A stretch of 64,000 nt of DNA from Nonomuraea maritima (GTDB taxonomy: Bacteria; Actinomycetota; Actinomycetes; Streptosporangiales; Streptosporangiaceae): contig NZ_FNFB01000033.1 in the NCBI RefSeq assembly GCF_900100395.1, positions 1 through 64,000 on the forward strand, given 5' to 3'. The notes under the pieces are model-generated. The model was not told the DNA's origin. It made no database searches and worked only from the letters and a program-made list of their open reading frames with translations. This document shows, one piece after another, positions 15,178 to 24,719 of the stretch; the stretch's first letter is position 1, and each line of letters starts with the position of its first letter. The position numbers and the translations under genes are program-made.

Positions 15178-16142
15178 TCAAGTCCGAATGGTTCTACTGG
15201 CTGATCGGCGCCATCTTCCTGGTGATGGCCGTGCAGATGCTGCGCGACAGCACCAACCCCAAGCGGTACGGAACCGCCGCGTTCTGGGGACTGCTCGGCC
15301 TCGGCTTCATCTACGCGACCTGGGTCGTCCAGAAGCAGGCTCCCGCCGAGCCGCTCGGCGTCGCGGTGCTCGTCATGGCGGTACTCGGCGGCTTCGGGCT
15401 CACCGGCAAGGGCGAGCGGAGGACGACCACGTCCGAACAGCGGGACGAATCGGCCCGCAAGCTCGGCAGCAAGCTGTTCATCCCCGCCCTCACCATCCCC
15501 GTGGTGGCGGTGGTGTGCGCGACCGTGCTCAAGGGTCAGACCATCGGCGGCCAGGTGATCCTGGAGAAGGGCAGCGAGACCATTCTCGGGCTCGGCTTCG
15601 GCGCCGTCGCCGCCCTCGTCGTCGGCATGCTCATCCTGCGCGAGCGCCGCGTCGCGACCCCGATCAACGAGGGACGCTCGCTGCTGGAGGCGATGGGCTG
15701 GGCCATGCTGCTGCCGCAGATGCTCGCCACGCTCGGCAGCCTGTTCTCCACGGCCGGCGTCGGCGAGCAGGTCGGCAAGATCACCGCGAACGTGCTGCCG
15801 AGCGGGCAGACGTACGTCGCGGTCGCCGTCTACTGCATCGGCATGGCGGTGTTCACGTTCGTCATGGGCAACGCCTTCGCCGCGTTCCCCGTCATGACGG
15901 CGGCGATCGGCTGGCCGGTGCTGATCCAGGGCGCGGGCGGAGACCCGCACGTGGTGCTCGCCGTCGGCATGCTCGCCGGCTTCTGCGGCACCCTCACCAC
16001 CCCGATGGCGGCCAACTTCAACATCGTCCCGGCCACCCTTCTGGAGCTGAAGGACCAGTACGGGCCGATCAAGGCGCAGATCCCGACGGCGATCCCGCTG
16101 CTCGCCTGCAACATCGTGATCATGTCGATCTTCGCCTTCTGA
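15174..16142 (+). CDS. DUF979 membrane protein, partner of DUF969
   Basis: A 322-residue protein with about nine to ten membrane helices, DUF979 family. Examples are FYWLIGAIFLVMAVQML, AAFWGLLGLGFIYATWVV, LFIPALTIPVVAVVCATVL, VAVYCIGMAVFTFVMGNAFAA and IPLLACNIVIMSIFAF. The segment GNAFAAFPVMTAAIGWPVLI and GMLAGFCGTLTTPMAANFNIVP looks like a permease core with broken helices. The start GTG overlaps the DUF969 stop. Together the two genes look like a two-component permease; the substrate is presumably tied to pyroglutamate, as the next gene is pcp. Confidence 0.8.
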   Translation: MIKSEWFYWLIGAIFLVMAVQMLRDSTNPKRYGTAAFWGLLGLGFIYATWVVQKQAPAEPLGVAVLVMAVLGGFGLTGKGERRTTTSEQRDESARKLGSKLFIPALTIPVVAVVCATVLKGQTIGGQVILEKGSETILGLGFGAVAALVVGMLILRERRVATPINEGRSLLEAMGWAMLLPQMLATLGSLFSTAGVGEQVGKITANVLPSGQTYVAVAVYCIGMAVFTFVMGNAFAAFPVMTAAIGWPVLIQGAGGDPHVVLAVGMLAGFCGTLTTPMAANFNIVPATLLELKDQYGPIKAQIPTAIPLLACNIVIMSIFAF

Positions 16143-16202
16143 AGCACCTGCTGAGACGTCGTCGGCCCGGCCTCCCCGGCGTCGGCACACGAGAGGAAAC
16201 CC

Positions 16203-16847
16203 ATGACCAACGTGCTGCTCACCGGATTCGAGCCGTTCGACGGCTCCGGCGTCAACCCGTCGTGGCAGGCGGTCCAGCTCGCCGCGGCGACACCGCCGGA
16301 CGGGGTGACGCTGACGACGGCGGTGCTGCCGGTCGTCTTCCACGACGCCATCGCGCAGCTCCGTACGGCCGTCGAGGAGTCCGGCGCCGAGGTCGTCGTG
16401 TGCGTCGGGCAGGCGGGCGGGAGGACGGGCATCACGGTCGAGCGCGTCGCCATCAACCTCGACGACGCCCGCATCCCCGACAACAAGGGCGCCCAGCCCG
16501 TGGACGAGCCCGTCGTCGCGGACGGCCCCGCCGCGTACTTCGCCACCCTCCCGGTGAAGGCGTGCGTGGCGGCCGTCCGCGACGCCGGCCTGCCCGCGTA
16601 CGTCTCGCACACGGCGGGCACGTACCTCTGCAACCACCTCTTCTACGGGCTGATGCACCTCATCGCCACCGAGCGGCCGGAGGTGCGCGGCGGCTTCGTG
16701 CACGTCCCGTTCCTTCCCGAGCAGGTCACCGGCGGCGACCAGCCGTCGATGTCGGCGCAGTCGATCGCGGACGCGCTGACGGCCATCGTCTCGGCGGCGG
16801 TCACCACGACCACGGACCTGAAGGAGACCGGTGGCTCACTCCACTGA
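16203..16847 (+). CDS. pcp: pyroglutamyl-peptidase I
   Basis: Pcp (peptidase family C15) removes N-terminal pyroglutamate from peptides, releasing 5-oxoproline. The catalytic triad is complete: Glu80 in GITVERVAINLDD, Cys143 in SHTAGTYLCNHLFYG and His167 in GGFVHVPFLPEQ. The start motif LLTGFEPFDGSGVNPSW is also typical, as is the length of 214 residues. RBS GAGAGGAAA precedes the ATG. In this module Pcp makes the 5-oxoproline that PxpABC then converts to glutamate. Cytoplasmic, no signal peptide. Confidence 0.95.
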   Translation: MTNVLLTGFEPFDGSGVNPSWQAVQLAAATPPDGVTLTTAVLPVVFHDAIAQLRTAVEESGAEVVVCVGQAGGRTGITVERVAINLDDARIPDNKGAQPVDEPVVADGPAAYFATLPVKACVAAVRDAGLPAYVSHTAGTYLCNHLFYGLMHLIATERPEVRGGFVHVPFLPEQVTGGDQPSMSAQSIADALTAIVSAAVTTTTDLKETGGSLH

Positions 16848-17850
16848 TCCGTCGGTCGCGGACCTCGCGCCCCGGCTCGCCGCGCTGGCCCTGGAGAACG
16901 TGACACGGGAGTTCCCGAACGCCCCGCAGCACCTCGTCAGGGGAGCGGACGACACCGCGCTGCCGCGCGTCCACCACCCGGCCTTCTACGGTTCCTACGA
17001 CTGGCACTCCGCGGTCCACATGCACTGGCTGCTCGTCCGGCTGCTGCGGCGCGACCGCGCCGGGATCGACGAGGCCGCCGTACGCGGGCTGCTCGACCGG
17101 CACCTGACGGCAGGGAACCTGGAGGCCGAGGCCCGCTACCTGCTGGCCAACCCCACGTTCGAACGCCCCTACGGCTGGGCCTGGCTGCTCGCGCTGGCCG
17201 CCGAGTGCGCCGCGGCCGGTGACGTCGGCGCTCGGTGGGCGGACGCGCTGCGCCCCGCGGTGGCGGCCGTCGCCGAGCTCGTCGAGCGGTGGCTGGCCAA
17301 GGCCACCTATCCCGTCCGCCACGGCGTCCACTCCAACAGCGCGTTCGCGCTGGGACTGATCCTGGACGCGGCCGGGCCCGCCGGGTGCGCGGACCTCGCC
17401 GACGCCGGCACCGAGGCCGCCCGGCGCTGGTTCGGCACCGACCGCGACTATCCGGCCGCCTGGGAGCCGTCCGGGCACGACTTCGTGTCGCCGGCCCTCA
17501 CCGAGGCGGACCTCATGCGGCGGGTGCTGCCGGGCGAGGAGTTCCCGTCGTGGCTGGCGGGGTTCCTGCCGGGGCTCGCGCACGGCGAGCCGCAGGTCCT
17601 GCTGGAGCCGCCCGTCGTGTCCGACGCTCACGACCCGCACATCGGTCACCTGATCGGGCTCGCGCTCAGCCGCGCGGCGGCGCTGTCGTCCATCGCCGCC
17701 GCCCTCCCGGCGGACGACGCGCGCGTCCCGCTGCTCACCGCCGCGGCCGCCGCGCAGCGGCGCGCCGCCCTGCCTCAGGTGGTCGCCGGCGACTTCGTCA
17801 GCGACCACTGGCTCGCCACGTTCGCCGTCCTCGCCCTGGACGCCGCCTGA
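16831..17850 (+). CDS. DUF2891 family protein
   Basis: A 339-residue DUF2891 protein of unknown biochemical role. It looks like an all-helical, toroid-like protein: FYGSYDWHSAVHMHWLLVRLLR, RYLLANPTFERPYGWAWLLALA, VRHGVHSNSAFALGLILDAA, and AWEPSGHDFVSPALTEADLMRRVL, followed by DAHDPHIGHLIGLALSRAAAL. The conserved YDWHSxVHxHW and WEPSGxDF motifs with several His and Asp residues suggest an enzyme. The GTG start overlaps the pcp stop by 17 bases and follows AAGGAG, so it is coupled with pcp. A role in pyroglutamyl peptide processing is inferred from position only. Confidence 0.8.
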   Translation: MAHSTDPSVADLAPRLAALALENVTREFPNAPQHLVRGADDTALPRVHHPAFYGSYDWHSAVHMHWLLVRLLRRDRAGIDEAAVRGLLDRHLTAGNLEAEARYLLANPTFERPYGWAWLLALAAECAAAGDVGARWADALRPAVAAVAELVERWLAKATYPVRHGVHSNSAFALGLILDAAGPAGCADLADAGTEAARRWFGTDRDYPAAWEPSGHDFVSPALTEADLMRRVLPGEEFPSWLAGFLPGLAHGEPQVLLEPPVVSDAHDPHIGHLIGLALSRAAALSSIAAALPADDARVPLLTAAAAAQRRAALPQVVAGDFVSDHWLATFAVLALDAA

Positions 17851-17902
17851 TCGCGCCCCAAAGTCTGATTTTTAGTGATTTGTCGGACGTTGGGGCGCGA
17901 TC
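17849..17902 (+). terminator. long hairpin after DUF2891
   Basis: GATCGCGCCCCAA at 17849-17861 pairs perfectly with TTGGGGCGCGATC at 17890-17902, and the stem extends inward to about 20 bp with two mismatches, leaving a 14-base T-rich loop. The left arm begins inside the TGA stop of the DUF2891 gene. No U tract follows. It probably ends the DUF969-DUF2891 transcript. Confidence 0.65.
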
Positions 17903-18016
17903 TTGCAACGGACGTCCAATGACTCGTCCCAGGGGCCTACTTACGCTCCGTTTGACGAGGCGGTGGGCCTGCGCGCGCCCGCTTCGTCAGTCGTGAACGA
18001 GTGACGGAGGCGTTGC

Positions 18017-19906
18017 ATGCGATTAGCACGGACCGTTTCGATCTTGGCGGCCACCGCGACGGTCGCGGCCCTGAGCGTGGGCCCGACCGCGGCGGCGGAG
18101 GCGCAAGCGCCGGGTATCGCGGTCGAAGGCGGCCTGACGCAGCCCGTGTTCTCCCACGACGAGGCGATCCAGGAGGTCGTCTACGTCGAGACCCCGATGG
18201 ACAGCGACGGCGACGGGCACAACGACCTGATCGCCATGGACATCATCCGCCCGCGCGAGACCGGCACGGGGCTGAAGGTGCCCACCATCATGGAGGCGAG
18301 CCCGTACTACGGGCGCTCCTCCCAGCCGGCGCCCGACGCCACCCGCGGCTTCCCCGGCTGGTGGGACGAGTACTTCGTGCCGCGCGGTTACGCCATCGCG
18401 CAGGTCGAGATGCAGGGAACGGGCCGGTCGTTCGGCTGCCCGACCACCGGCGGCCCCGAGGACACCATCAGCATCAAGGCCGCGGTCGACTGGCTCAACG
18501 GCCGGGCACGCGGCTTCTACTCCGACGGCACGCCGGCCGCCGCCGACTGGAGCACCGGGAACGTCGGCATGCAGGGCGTCTCGTACGTCGGCACCCTGCC
18601 CAACGCCGTGGCCACGGAGGGCGTCGAGGGCCTGCGGACGGTCGTGCCGATCGCGGCGATCTCCAACTGGTACAGCTACGCCAACGACCAGGGCATCCCC
18701 TGGGCCGGCTGGGGCACCCGGTACACCGAGTACCTCGCGAACTACGTCTCGGTCGGGCGCAGCGCCCCCGGTTCGGTCTCGGCCCCGGCCTGCGCGGACC
18801 GCATCAAGGCGCTCGGTGACGAGGAGGAGGCCAGCGACAGCGACTTCACCCCGTTCTGGCAGGACCGCGACTACCTCCCGTCCGCGAACAAGATCAAGAC
18901 GGCGAAGACGTCGGTGTTCATGGTGCACGGCATGACCGACTACAACGTCAAGACGATGCACTTCGCCAACCTCTGGTACGAGGTCGCCAAGCGGCAGATG
19001 CCGCGCAAGATCTGGATCCACCGCGGCGCCCACGCCAACCCCACCAGCTTCCGCAACGCCGAGTGGCAGAGCGTGATGCACCGGTGGATGGACCACTGGC
19101 TGTACGACATCGACAACGGCATCATGGACGAGCCGATGGCCGACATCCAGCGGCCCGACGGCTCGTGGGAGACGCACGCGAGCTGGCCGGAACCTGGCAC
19201 CTCCGACGTGAAGCTGTCGCTCGGCCCGGCCGACGGCGGGGTCACCGGCACCCTGTCGCCCGACTCGTCCACGGGGAACCAGACGCAGAGCTTCGTCGAC
19301 CAGGTCGAGTCCCAGGCACTCAAGGTCGGCGACCCGTCGCAGGCCCGCGCGGGCCGGCTGGCGTATGTCACCCCGCCGCTGACGCAGGACGTGCGGCTGT
19401 CGGGCACGCCGAGCGTCGAGGTCCGGATGACCACCGACAAGACCGGCGCGCTGCTGTCGGCGATGCTGGTCGACTACGGCGAGGGCCCGACCGTCACCGT
19501 GGCCGGCAAGGAGCCGCTGGAGTTGGTGCAGGAGCCGTGCCAGCCGGAGAACCTCGCCAACCTCACCGGGTGCGCCACCCCCATGGAGGTCACCACGGCC
19601 ATCACGCCGGAACGGGTGCTCGCCTGGGGCCACGTGGATGTCCGCAACATGCCTGACCTGCGCCGCAGCGACGACCTCAAGCCCGGAAAGAAGTACCAGG
19701 TGCGCTGGAACACGCTGCCGTCCGAGCACGTCATCCCGGCGGGCCACCGCATCGGGCTGGTGCTGACCGGCAACTACAACGCCGACCCGAGCCAGACCCG
19801 CCCCGCCCGCGACGAGGCGTCGCTCGGCGGCCGGATCACCATCGACCTGAACGGCAGCCGCCTCAACCTGCCGGTCGTCGGCGGAACCAGCGGCCTGCGC
19901 TTCTGA
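18017..19906 (+). CDS. secreted S15 (Xaa-Pro dipeptidyl-peptidase/CocE) hydrolase
   Basis: An extracellular alpha/beta hydrolase of the X-Pro dipeptidyl-peptidase/cocaine esterase (S15) family, 629 residues. A Sec signal peptide (RLARTVSILAATATVAALS, then PTAAAEAQA with cleavage near residue 27-30) precedes VVYVETPMDSDGDGHNDLIAMD, the family start. The triad is visible: Ser189 in MQGVSYVGTLP, Asp in VHGMTDYNVKTMH, and His in HRGAHANPTS. The last 230 residues form the usual C-terminal jelly-roll domain (VRLSGTPSVEVRMTTDK, GHRIGLVLTGNYN). It probably trims proline-containing peptides outside the cell. Good RBS GGAGG before the ATG. A hairpin follows the gene. Confidence 0.92.
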   Translation: MRLARTVSILAATATVAALSVGPTAAAEAQAPGIAVEGGLTQPVFSHDEAIQEVVYVETPMDSDGDGHNDLIAMDIIRPRETGTGLKVPTIMEASPYYGRSSQPAPDATRGFPGWWDEYFVPRGYAIAQVEMQGTGRSFGCPTTGGPEDTISIKAAVDWLNGRARGFYSDGTPAAADWSTGNVGMQGVSYVGTLPNAVATEGVEGLRTVVPIAAISNWYSYANDQGIPWAGWGTRYTEYLANYVSVGRSAPGSVSAPACADRIKALGDEEEASDSDFTPFWQDRDYLPSANKIKTAKTSVFMVHGMTDYNVKTMHFANLWYEVAKRQMPRKIWIHRGAHANPTSFRNAEWQSVMHRWMDHWLYDIDNGIMDEPMADIQRPDGSWETHASWPEPGTSDVKLSLGPADGGVTGTLSPDSSTGNQTQSFVDQVESQALKVGDPSQARAGRLAYVTPPLTQDVRLSGTPSVEVRMTTDKTGALLSAMLVDYGEGPTVTVAGKEPLELVQEPCQPENLANLTGCATPMEVTTAITPERVLAWGHVDVRNMPDLRRSDDLKPGKKYQVRWNTLPSEHVIPAGHRIGLVLTGNYNADPSQTRPARDEASLGGRITIDLNGSRLNLPVVGGTSGLRF

Positions 19907-20479
19907 CACCCCGCCACCAGTGCGTGCCCCCGCCCCCCATCGGAGGCACGCACTGGTCAAGGGTGATCATCCGCAGCGTTCCCGTGGTGAGCAGGAGCAT
20001 CTCTCCTGCTCCCGCGTCGCGCAGCGCGGTGAGCCGGCCGGCGGATCGCGACCGGTCCACGATCCGCCCGCCGGAGTCGAGACGGAAGAGCACGCCGTCC
20101 CGTCCCGCCAGAATGAATCCGCCGCCGCACCGGCCGATGCCGCTGACGCGCGTCCGGTCGATGTTCAGCGTGCTGAGAACCGATCCGCGCCGGGGGTCGA
20201 CGGCGAGACAGCCGGAGCCGGCCTCCAGCGCGACCACGCCGGGCGTCGAGGCGGGGACACAGGCGCCATGCGTGAGGAACGTGTCCACGCGCCTCGACCC
20301 GAGGCGTAAGTCGACCACGTGCCCACCGGGACGTCCCAGCGGGGCGTGCCGTAACGGCGGTCGAGGCACACGAGCCGGGTGTGGCGTTCGTGGACGACGA
20401 CGCAGTCCTCGCCGATCGCCGGCGCGCCGGCCGACGGCCTCTGGTGGAGCGGGCGCTCCCACCGTGTCGTCACGATCAT
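19863..20479 (-). pseudogene. frameshifted beta-propeller-like (PQQ-repeat type) protein
   Basis: The first part, read from ATG 20479, gives IVTTRWERPLHQRPSAGAP then VVVHERHTRLVCLDRRYGTP and WDVPVG, which looks like PQQ/BamB-type repeat blades. Near 20305-20330 this frame turns into noise while another frame continues with protein-like sequence: VVDLRLGSRRVDTF, GVVALEAGSGCLAVDPRRG, GGFILAGRDGVLFRLDSGG. One base gain or loss would join them. The start overlaps the RDD gene stop as ATGA, so it was the second gene of an operon. The end is unclear: the second frame runs past the hairpin to 19863, inside the peptidase gene. Sequencing error is possible. Confidence 0.6.
19916..19957 (+). terminator. 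hairpin after S15 peptidase gene
   Basis: ACCAGTGCGTGCC (19916-19928) and GGCACGCACTGGT (19945-19957) form a perfect 13-bp stem with a 16-base C-rich loop, ten bases after the stop of the peptidase gene. There is no T tract. It also lies at the end of the convergent broken gene, so it may serve both directions. Confidence 0.65.
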
Positions 20480-20985
20480 GTGGTCGGGGTTCTCGGGACG
20501 ACCCGGGTCGCTGTCAGTAGGTCGTACGGTGTGGCTCGGTCGCGGCGGGTCAGCAGGAGGACGACGTACGTCCCGGCCAGGGCGTACGTCGCGACGAGAA
20601 GGGCCATGCCACTGGCTGAGGTGTCGTCGGCCGTCAGCCGGGTCACCGCCATGTGCGCGCACTGCCACGGGAGCAGCTTCACGGCGTTGCGCAGGACGAT
20701 CCGCGCCGCGCCCGGACGCTTCCCGCCAGTGGTGACGACGACGAGCCCGGCCCGTCGTTTGCCCCAGGTCGCCTGACGCGGCCCCGCCTCGCAGAGGGTC
20801 AGGTACGCCAGCACGGGGAGCACGCTCACCGCCGCGATCAGGACGTCGGGGTTGAGGGCGCCTGGCCGGTACAGCCCGGCCAGATACAGCGGGACGAACA
20901 CCGCGGCCAGCGCCGCAAGCCAGGCCGCGATCAGGAGGTAGTCCCAGCCGGCGGCCACCAGTCTCGGGCGTAAGCGCTCACGCAT
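20476..20985 (-). CDS. RDD family membrane protein
   Basis: A 169-residue RDD-type membrane protein, a family of unknown function with three to four helices. The N-terminal LRPRLVAAGWDYLLIAAWLAAL carries the R..D pattern that names the family, and CEAGPRQATWGKRRAGLVVVT contains the conserved GKR(R/L)xGL motif. Further helices are NPDVLIAAVSVLPVLAYLTL and ALLVATYALAGTYVVLLL. ATG 20985 has AAGGGGAA upstream. It is coupled by ATGA to the broken propeller-like gene, with which it may once have acted. Confidence 0.8.
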   Translation of the reverse strand: MRERLRPRLVAAGWDYLLIAAWLAALAAVFVPLYLAGLYRPGALNPDVLIAAVSVLPVLAYLTLCEAGPRQATWGKRRAGLVVVTTGGKRPGAARIVLRNAVKLLPWQCAHMAVTRLTADDTSASGMALLVATYALAGTYVVLLLTRRDRATPYDLLTATRVVPRTPTT

Positions 20986-21171
20986 CGGTTCCCCTTCCGC
21001 TCCCGGCGATGATCTCACCCGGTGGGAGCCGCCGTGCTGACCGAGTGAACGGATAAACTGCGTGCGACAGTGGCCGCACCCCCTCGGCCGGCGTGGACGA
21101 CGACAGCCGACGGGGGAGTTCGCCTGTGAGACGCCTGACCGCCGCCTGCGACGTGCGGGTTCGCTGAGGCC

Positions 21172-22554
21172 ATGCCCTGGCCGCCGAGCGAACGGCCCCG
21201 CCCGGCGCGGGTGCGGGAGCATCCGTACGCGCCCTGGCTGGCGGTGGCGGCGGTGTGCATCGGCGCGTTCATGGGGCAGCTCGACGCCAGCATCGTCACG
21301 CTGGTCTTCCCGGCGCTGCAGCGCGAGTTCCACGCGCCGCTGGCGGCGGTGCAGTGGGTGGCGCTGGCCTACCTGCTCACCATCGTGGCCCTGCTGGCCG
21401 GTGCGGGGCGGCTCGCCGACGTTTGGGGCCGCAAGCTGGTCTACCTGTCCGGGTTCGTGGTGTTCGCCGCGGCGTCGGCGATGTGCGGGTTCGCGCCGTC
21501 GCTGCCCGTCCTGGTGGCGTGCCGGGTGGTGCAGGCGGTGGGGGCCGCGATGTTGCAGGCCAACAGTGTGGCTCTGGTGGTGATGAGCGTCCCCCGGCAT
21601 CGGCAGCGGGCCGCGCTGGGGGTCCAGGCGGCCGCGCAGTCGCTGGGTCTCGCCCTCGGGCCGCTGGTGGGCGGGGTGATCGTCTCGTTGGTCGGCTGGC
21701 GGTGGGTGTTCTGGATCAACGTGCCGGTCGGTGTGGTGGCCGTGCTCGCGGGCCACTACCTGCTGCCCCGCTCCCGCGAGCGGGCTCAGGGCGGGGGCTT
21801 CGACGTGGCCGGACTGGTCCTGCTGGCCTGCGCGGCCTCCGGCCTGCTCCTGGCCCTTTCCGCGGTGGCCGGCCTGCGATGGCCGCCATGGACGGTCGGG
21901 GTCCTGCTGGCCGCCGCCGTGGCGTCCGCGCTGCTGCTGCGCTGGAGGGAGGCGCGGGCGTCCGTGCCGTTGCTGCACCCGGCCATGACGAAGAACCCGG
22001 TCGTGGCGCGCGGGCTGGGCGGAGCGCTGTGCGGCTACCTGGTGCTGTTCGGGCCGCTGGTGCTCGTCCCGCAGGTGCTGCTCGCCGCCGGGCTGAGCGA
22101 GCCGCACGCCGGTCTGGTGCTCAGTGCGCTCCCTGCCGGGTTCGCGGTGACCGCGCTCACCAGTGATCTCGCCCTGCCGCGCCGGTGGGGCAACCGGCCG
22201 CGCTGCCTGACCGGCGCCCTGACGGCCGCCGCCGGTACGGGGCTGGCGGCGGTCGCGCCCACCGAGCCCCTCCCGCTGGCGGCCTGCCTCGCCGTCCTCG
22301 GCGCGGGACTCGGCATGTTCGTCCCGGCCAACAACGCGGCCGTCATGGCCGCCGTCCCGGCACGGGTGTCGGCGACCGCCGGCGGGCTGATCAACATGGC
22401 GCGGGGCATCGGCACCGCGCTGGGCATCACCACCGTCACCCTGGTGCTGTTCGCCGCGGGCGGCCCGGACGCCGCCGGGGCCCGCCTCACCCTCGCCGTG
22501 CTCGGGTGCGCGGCGCTCGCCGGCGCGCTGACCGCGATCGGGCGGGACACCTGA
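21172..22554 (+). CDS. MFS transporter, DHA2-type drug efflux
   Basis: A 460-residue major facilitator with about 14 predicted helices, as in the DHA2 multidrug exporters. Motif A is seen as GAGRLADVWGRKLVY, motif C-like GLALGPLVGGVIVS after the first six helices, and the first helix has the DHA2 hallmark GQLDASIVTLVFPALQ. WRWVFWINVPVGVVAVL is the typical helix 6 end. The ATG at 21172 fits, with GAGG close upstream. Substrate unknown; no regulator next to it. It converges on the SulP gene with nine bases between stops. Confidence 0.88.
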   Translation: MPWPPSERPRPARVREHPYAPWLAVAAVCIGAFMGQLDASIVTLVFPALQREFHAPLAAVQWVALAYLLTIVALLAGAGRLADVWGRKLVYLSGFVVFAAASAMCGFAPSLPVLVACRVVQAVGAAMLQANSVALVVMSVPRHRQRAALGVQAAAQSLGLALGPLVGGVIVSLVGWRWVFWINVPVGVVAVLAGHYLLPRSRERAQGGGFDVAGLVLLACAASGLLLALSAVAGLRWPPWTVGVLLAAAVASALLLRWREARASVPLLHPAMTKNPVVARGLGGALCGYLVLFGPLVLVPQVLLAAGLSEPHAGLVLSALPAGFAVTALTSDLALPRRWGNRPRCLTGALTAAAGTGLAAVAPTEPLPLAACLAVLGAGLGMFVPANNAAVMAAVPARVSATAGGLINMARGIGTALGITTVTLVLFAAGGPDAAGARLTLAVLGCAALAGALTAIGRDT

Positions 22555-22563
22555 TCGCCGTCG

Positions 22564-24057
<1,494 letters not shown>

Positions 24058-24152
24058 CGAACGTCCTTCGTGATGAGCGGCCCTCGTGGGGACGGCGGTG
24101 GCCGAGGGCGGCAGCAGGCGAGATGCCGTGGCAGGTAGGGTGCGCCAGGGCA

Positions 24153-24176
24153 GCTGTCCGGTACATGCCGGACAGC
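24153..24176 (-). promoter_or_regulatory. inverted repeat in the sulP leader
   Basis: GCTGTCCGG (24153-24161) and CCGGACAGC (24168-24176) form a perfect 9-bp inverted repeat with a 6-base TACATG centre, between the SulP start and the MerR-type palindrome. It could be a second operator or an RNA hairpin in the sulP 5' leader. Confidence 0.45.
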
Positions 24177-24192
24177 CCAGACTTCGGTAACC

Positions 24193-24212
24193 CTACCCTA
24201 ACGTTAGGGTAG
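24193..24212. promoter_or_regulatory. 20-bp perfect palindrome, candidate MerR operator
   Basis: CTACCCTAACGTTAGGGTAG is a perfect palindrome located between the divergent SulP and MerR genes. MerR-family activators bind GC-rich-flanked palindromes with such CCCTAACGTTAGGG-like arms placed in the spacer between -35 and -10 boxes. The TAGGGT arms at each end could double as -10 elements. Binding by the neighbouring MerR protein is inferred. Confidence 0.65.
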
Positions 24213-24252
24213 AGATCCGGCGGGCCAGCCGAGCAGTGAGGTCGTGCAGACG

Positions 24253-24714
24253 ATGGACGGATCAGAGTTCCCCTCCGCCGAGGGCGGCACCCCGGCGAGC
24301 GGCGACGGAGAGCACATGCACATCGGGCAGGTGGCGGCGCGCACCGAGCTGTCGCTGCGGACGATCCGGCACTACGACGAGGTGGGTCTGGTCCGCCCCT
24401 CCGCGCGCAGCCAGGGCGGCTTCCGCCTCTACACCGAGGCCGACGTGGCCCGGCTGATGGTGATCCGCCGGATGAAGCCGCTCGGCTTCACGCTCGACGA
24501 GATGGGCGAACTCCTCGCCGTCACCGACCGCCTGGACGAGACGGGCGAGACGCCCCTTCCCGCGGCCGAGCGCGAGCAGCTGCTGACGCGGCTGAGCCGC
24601 TTCGAACAGGCCACCCGCGAACGCTGCGAGGCCCTGCGCACCCAGCTGAGCCGAGCCGAGGAGTTCGCCGCCGACCTGCGCCGCCGCGCCGTGCAACTCA
24701 CCGCCGACGACTGA
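24253..24714 (+). CDS. MerR family transcriptional regulator
   Basis: A MerR-type DNA-binding protein of 153 residues. The winged HTH is complete: MHIGQVAARTELSLRTIRHYDEVGLV, PSARSQGGFRLYTEADVARL and RRMKPLGFTLDEMGELL; the C-terminal third is the dimerisation coiled coil (LLTRLSRFEQATRERCEAL). There is no long effector domain and no metal-binding Cys pattern. The ATG at 24253 is used; ATG 24316 directly before the HTH with CGGAG upstream is a serious alternative, and GTG 24244 is possible. Likely controls sulP and itself through the palindrome at 24193-24212. Confidence 0.85.
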   Translation: MDGSEFPSAEGGTPASGDGEHMHIGQVAARTELSLRTIRHYDEVGLVRPSARSQGGFRLYTEADVARLMVIRRMKPLGFTLDEMGELLAVTDRLDETGETPLPAAEREQLLTRLSRFEQATRERCEALRTQLSRAEEFAADLRRRAVQLTADD

Positions 24715-24719
24715 AGCCG

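Noticed and set aside
20300..20335. Programmed ribosomal frameshift in the propeller-like gene
   Set aside because: No slippery heptamer or following pseudoknot is evident; an indel or sequencing error is more likely.
20986..22107. Upstream extension of the RDD gene frame on the minus strand
   Set aside because: It lies opposite the MFS gene and is Gln/Arg/His-rich; the RDD domain starts at 20985 with a fair RBS.
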